This document shows positions 63,745-64,000 of a stretch of DNA of 64,000 nt, piece by piece. Below the pieces are notes generated by a model that was not told where the DNA came from, made no database searches, and saw nothing but the letters and a program-made list of their open reading frames with translations. The position numbers were made by a program, and so were the translations under genes. The stretch spans positions 159,488 through 223,487 of the forward strand of contig SVFY01000002.1 in the NCBI GenBank assembly GCA_015056625.1. Reading direction: 5' to 3'. The first letter of the stretch is position 1. Every line of letters starts with the position of its first letter. The DNA comes from Butyrivibrio sp. GTDB taxonomy: Bacteria > Bacillota > Clostridia > Lachnospirales > Lachnospiraceae.

Positions 63745-64000
63745 AATAGAAATTGCATTGTGTATAAATGAAATATATTAACAGATTTTTAAATATCATA
63801 AAAATAAAATATAATTACATTTTTGCGTTTGAATATGATGATTTTTATGATTGTAAAGGAACTATAATAATAATAATAAGGAAAAGTGTTTTTATTATTT
63901 TTAACTGGCAGCGTATTCACGAAAGACTAACTATTAAAAGTCAATAGAAAAACAGCGATTTTTGAATAAAACATCATGAGATGTTTTAGATAGCCTGGAG
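63745..64000. other. AT-rich non-coding end of the window
   Basis: About 255 bases with no ORF worth calling on either strand. It is strongly AT-rich, with a short TAA-repeat tract (TATAATAATAATAATAAG at about 63863). The TATAAT at 63863 might be a -10 element for a + strand gene beyond the window; no -35 is visible. Nothing else was recognised. Confidence 0.5.

Noticed and set aside
63863-63880. TAA repeat tract as a possible CRISPR, attachment site or origin
   Set aside because: A simple trinucleotide run in AT-rich DNA, with no spacers, integrase, DnaA boxes or paired repeats.

Overview
The window looks like chromosomal DNA of an anaerobic, plant-fibre-using Lachnospiraceae member, most likely a Butyrivibrio or Pseudobutyrivibrio relative. 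This is inferred from the moderately low GC content, strong GGAGG ribosome sites, NfnAB-type electron bifurcation genes, acetate kinase, CUT1 sugar transporters and many family-43 glycosidases. No rRNA, tRNA, CRISPR array, transposase, integrase or prophage gene was seen. The only RNA gene found is tmRNA. Almost all genes are intact and densely packed, and most lie on the + strand.

Layout. (1) 1-7.7 kb: the end of a hemicellulose or pectin utilisation locus. It holds the 3' part of a CUT1 permease, an SGNH/CE12-like esterase, a GH43 enzyme, a second GH43 enzyme carrying an N-terminal ankyrin-repeat region, an ABC exporter and a sugar isomerase/epimerase-like TIM barrel. (2) 7.7-13.4 kb: a large protein with a cyclic-nucleotide-binding-like N-terminus and unknown function, tmcAL, ackA (without pta), and an RpiB/LacAB isomerase with a palindrome in its leader. 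(3) 13.4-20.4 kb: a membrane TPR protein, thiN, a CDF cation transporter, a large membrane protein (DUF4153-like), gpmI and secG. (4) 20.5-25.1 kb: the trans-translation and RNA-quality block rnr-smpB-ssrA, interrupted by a two-gene phosphorelay (an Hpt protein and a two-receiver response regulator). (5) 25.1-36 kb: proB and an unknown protein on the minus strand; then ftsK-fhs-folD, a zinc-ribbon/TPR membrane protein, and nfnA-nfnB. (6) 36-46.5 kb: a MORN-repeat protein, rlmH, phoH, a PgpH-like membrane protein with a broken HD motif, ybeY, a MOP-family flippase, two FAD proteins, 5-formyl-THF cyclo-ligase and an AraC regulator. (7) 46.7-53.2 kb: a second sugar locus with a CUT1 binding protein, two permeases and an intracellular GH2 beta-galactosidase. 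(8) 53.3-57.6 kb: proA, a tandem class II aldolase-like protein, an S66 peptidase and a secreted unknown protein. (9) 57.6-63.7 kb: potABCD (minus), a lactonase-family protein and aroC, followed by about 300 bases of AT-rich non-coding DNA.

How the parts fit. The two sugar loci import oligosaccharides and cleave them inside the cell; neither encodes its own importer ATPase, so a shared MsmK-type ATPase elsewhere is implied. Sugar phosphates then feed glycolysis (gpmI) and acetate formation (ackA), while NfnAB balances NADH, NADPH and ferredoxin. fhs, folD and 5-formyl-THF cyclo-ligase supply one-carbon folate chemistry. rnr, smpB and ssrA rescue stalled ribosomes. The most unusual items are the ankyrin-GH43 fusion, the phosphorelay pair nested in the tmRNA block, the HD-to-HR change in the PgpH-position protein, the unclassified 703-residue protein, and several leader hairpins and operator-like repeats.
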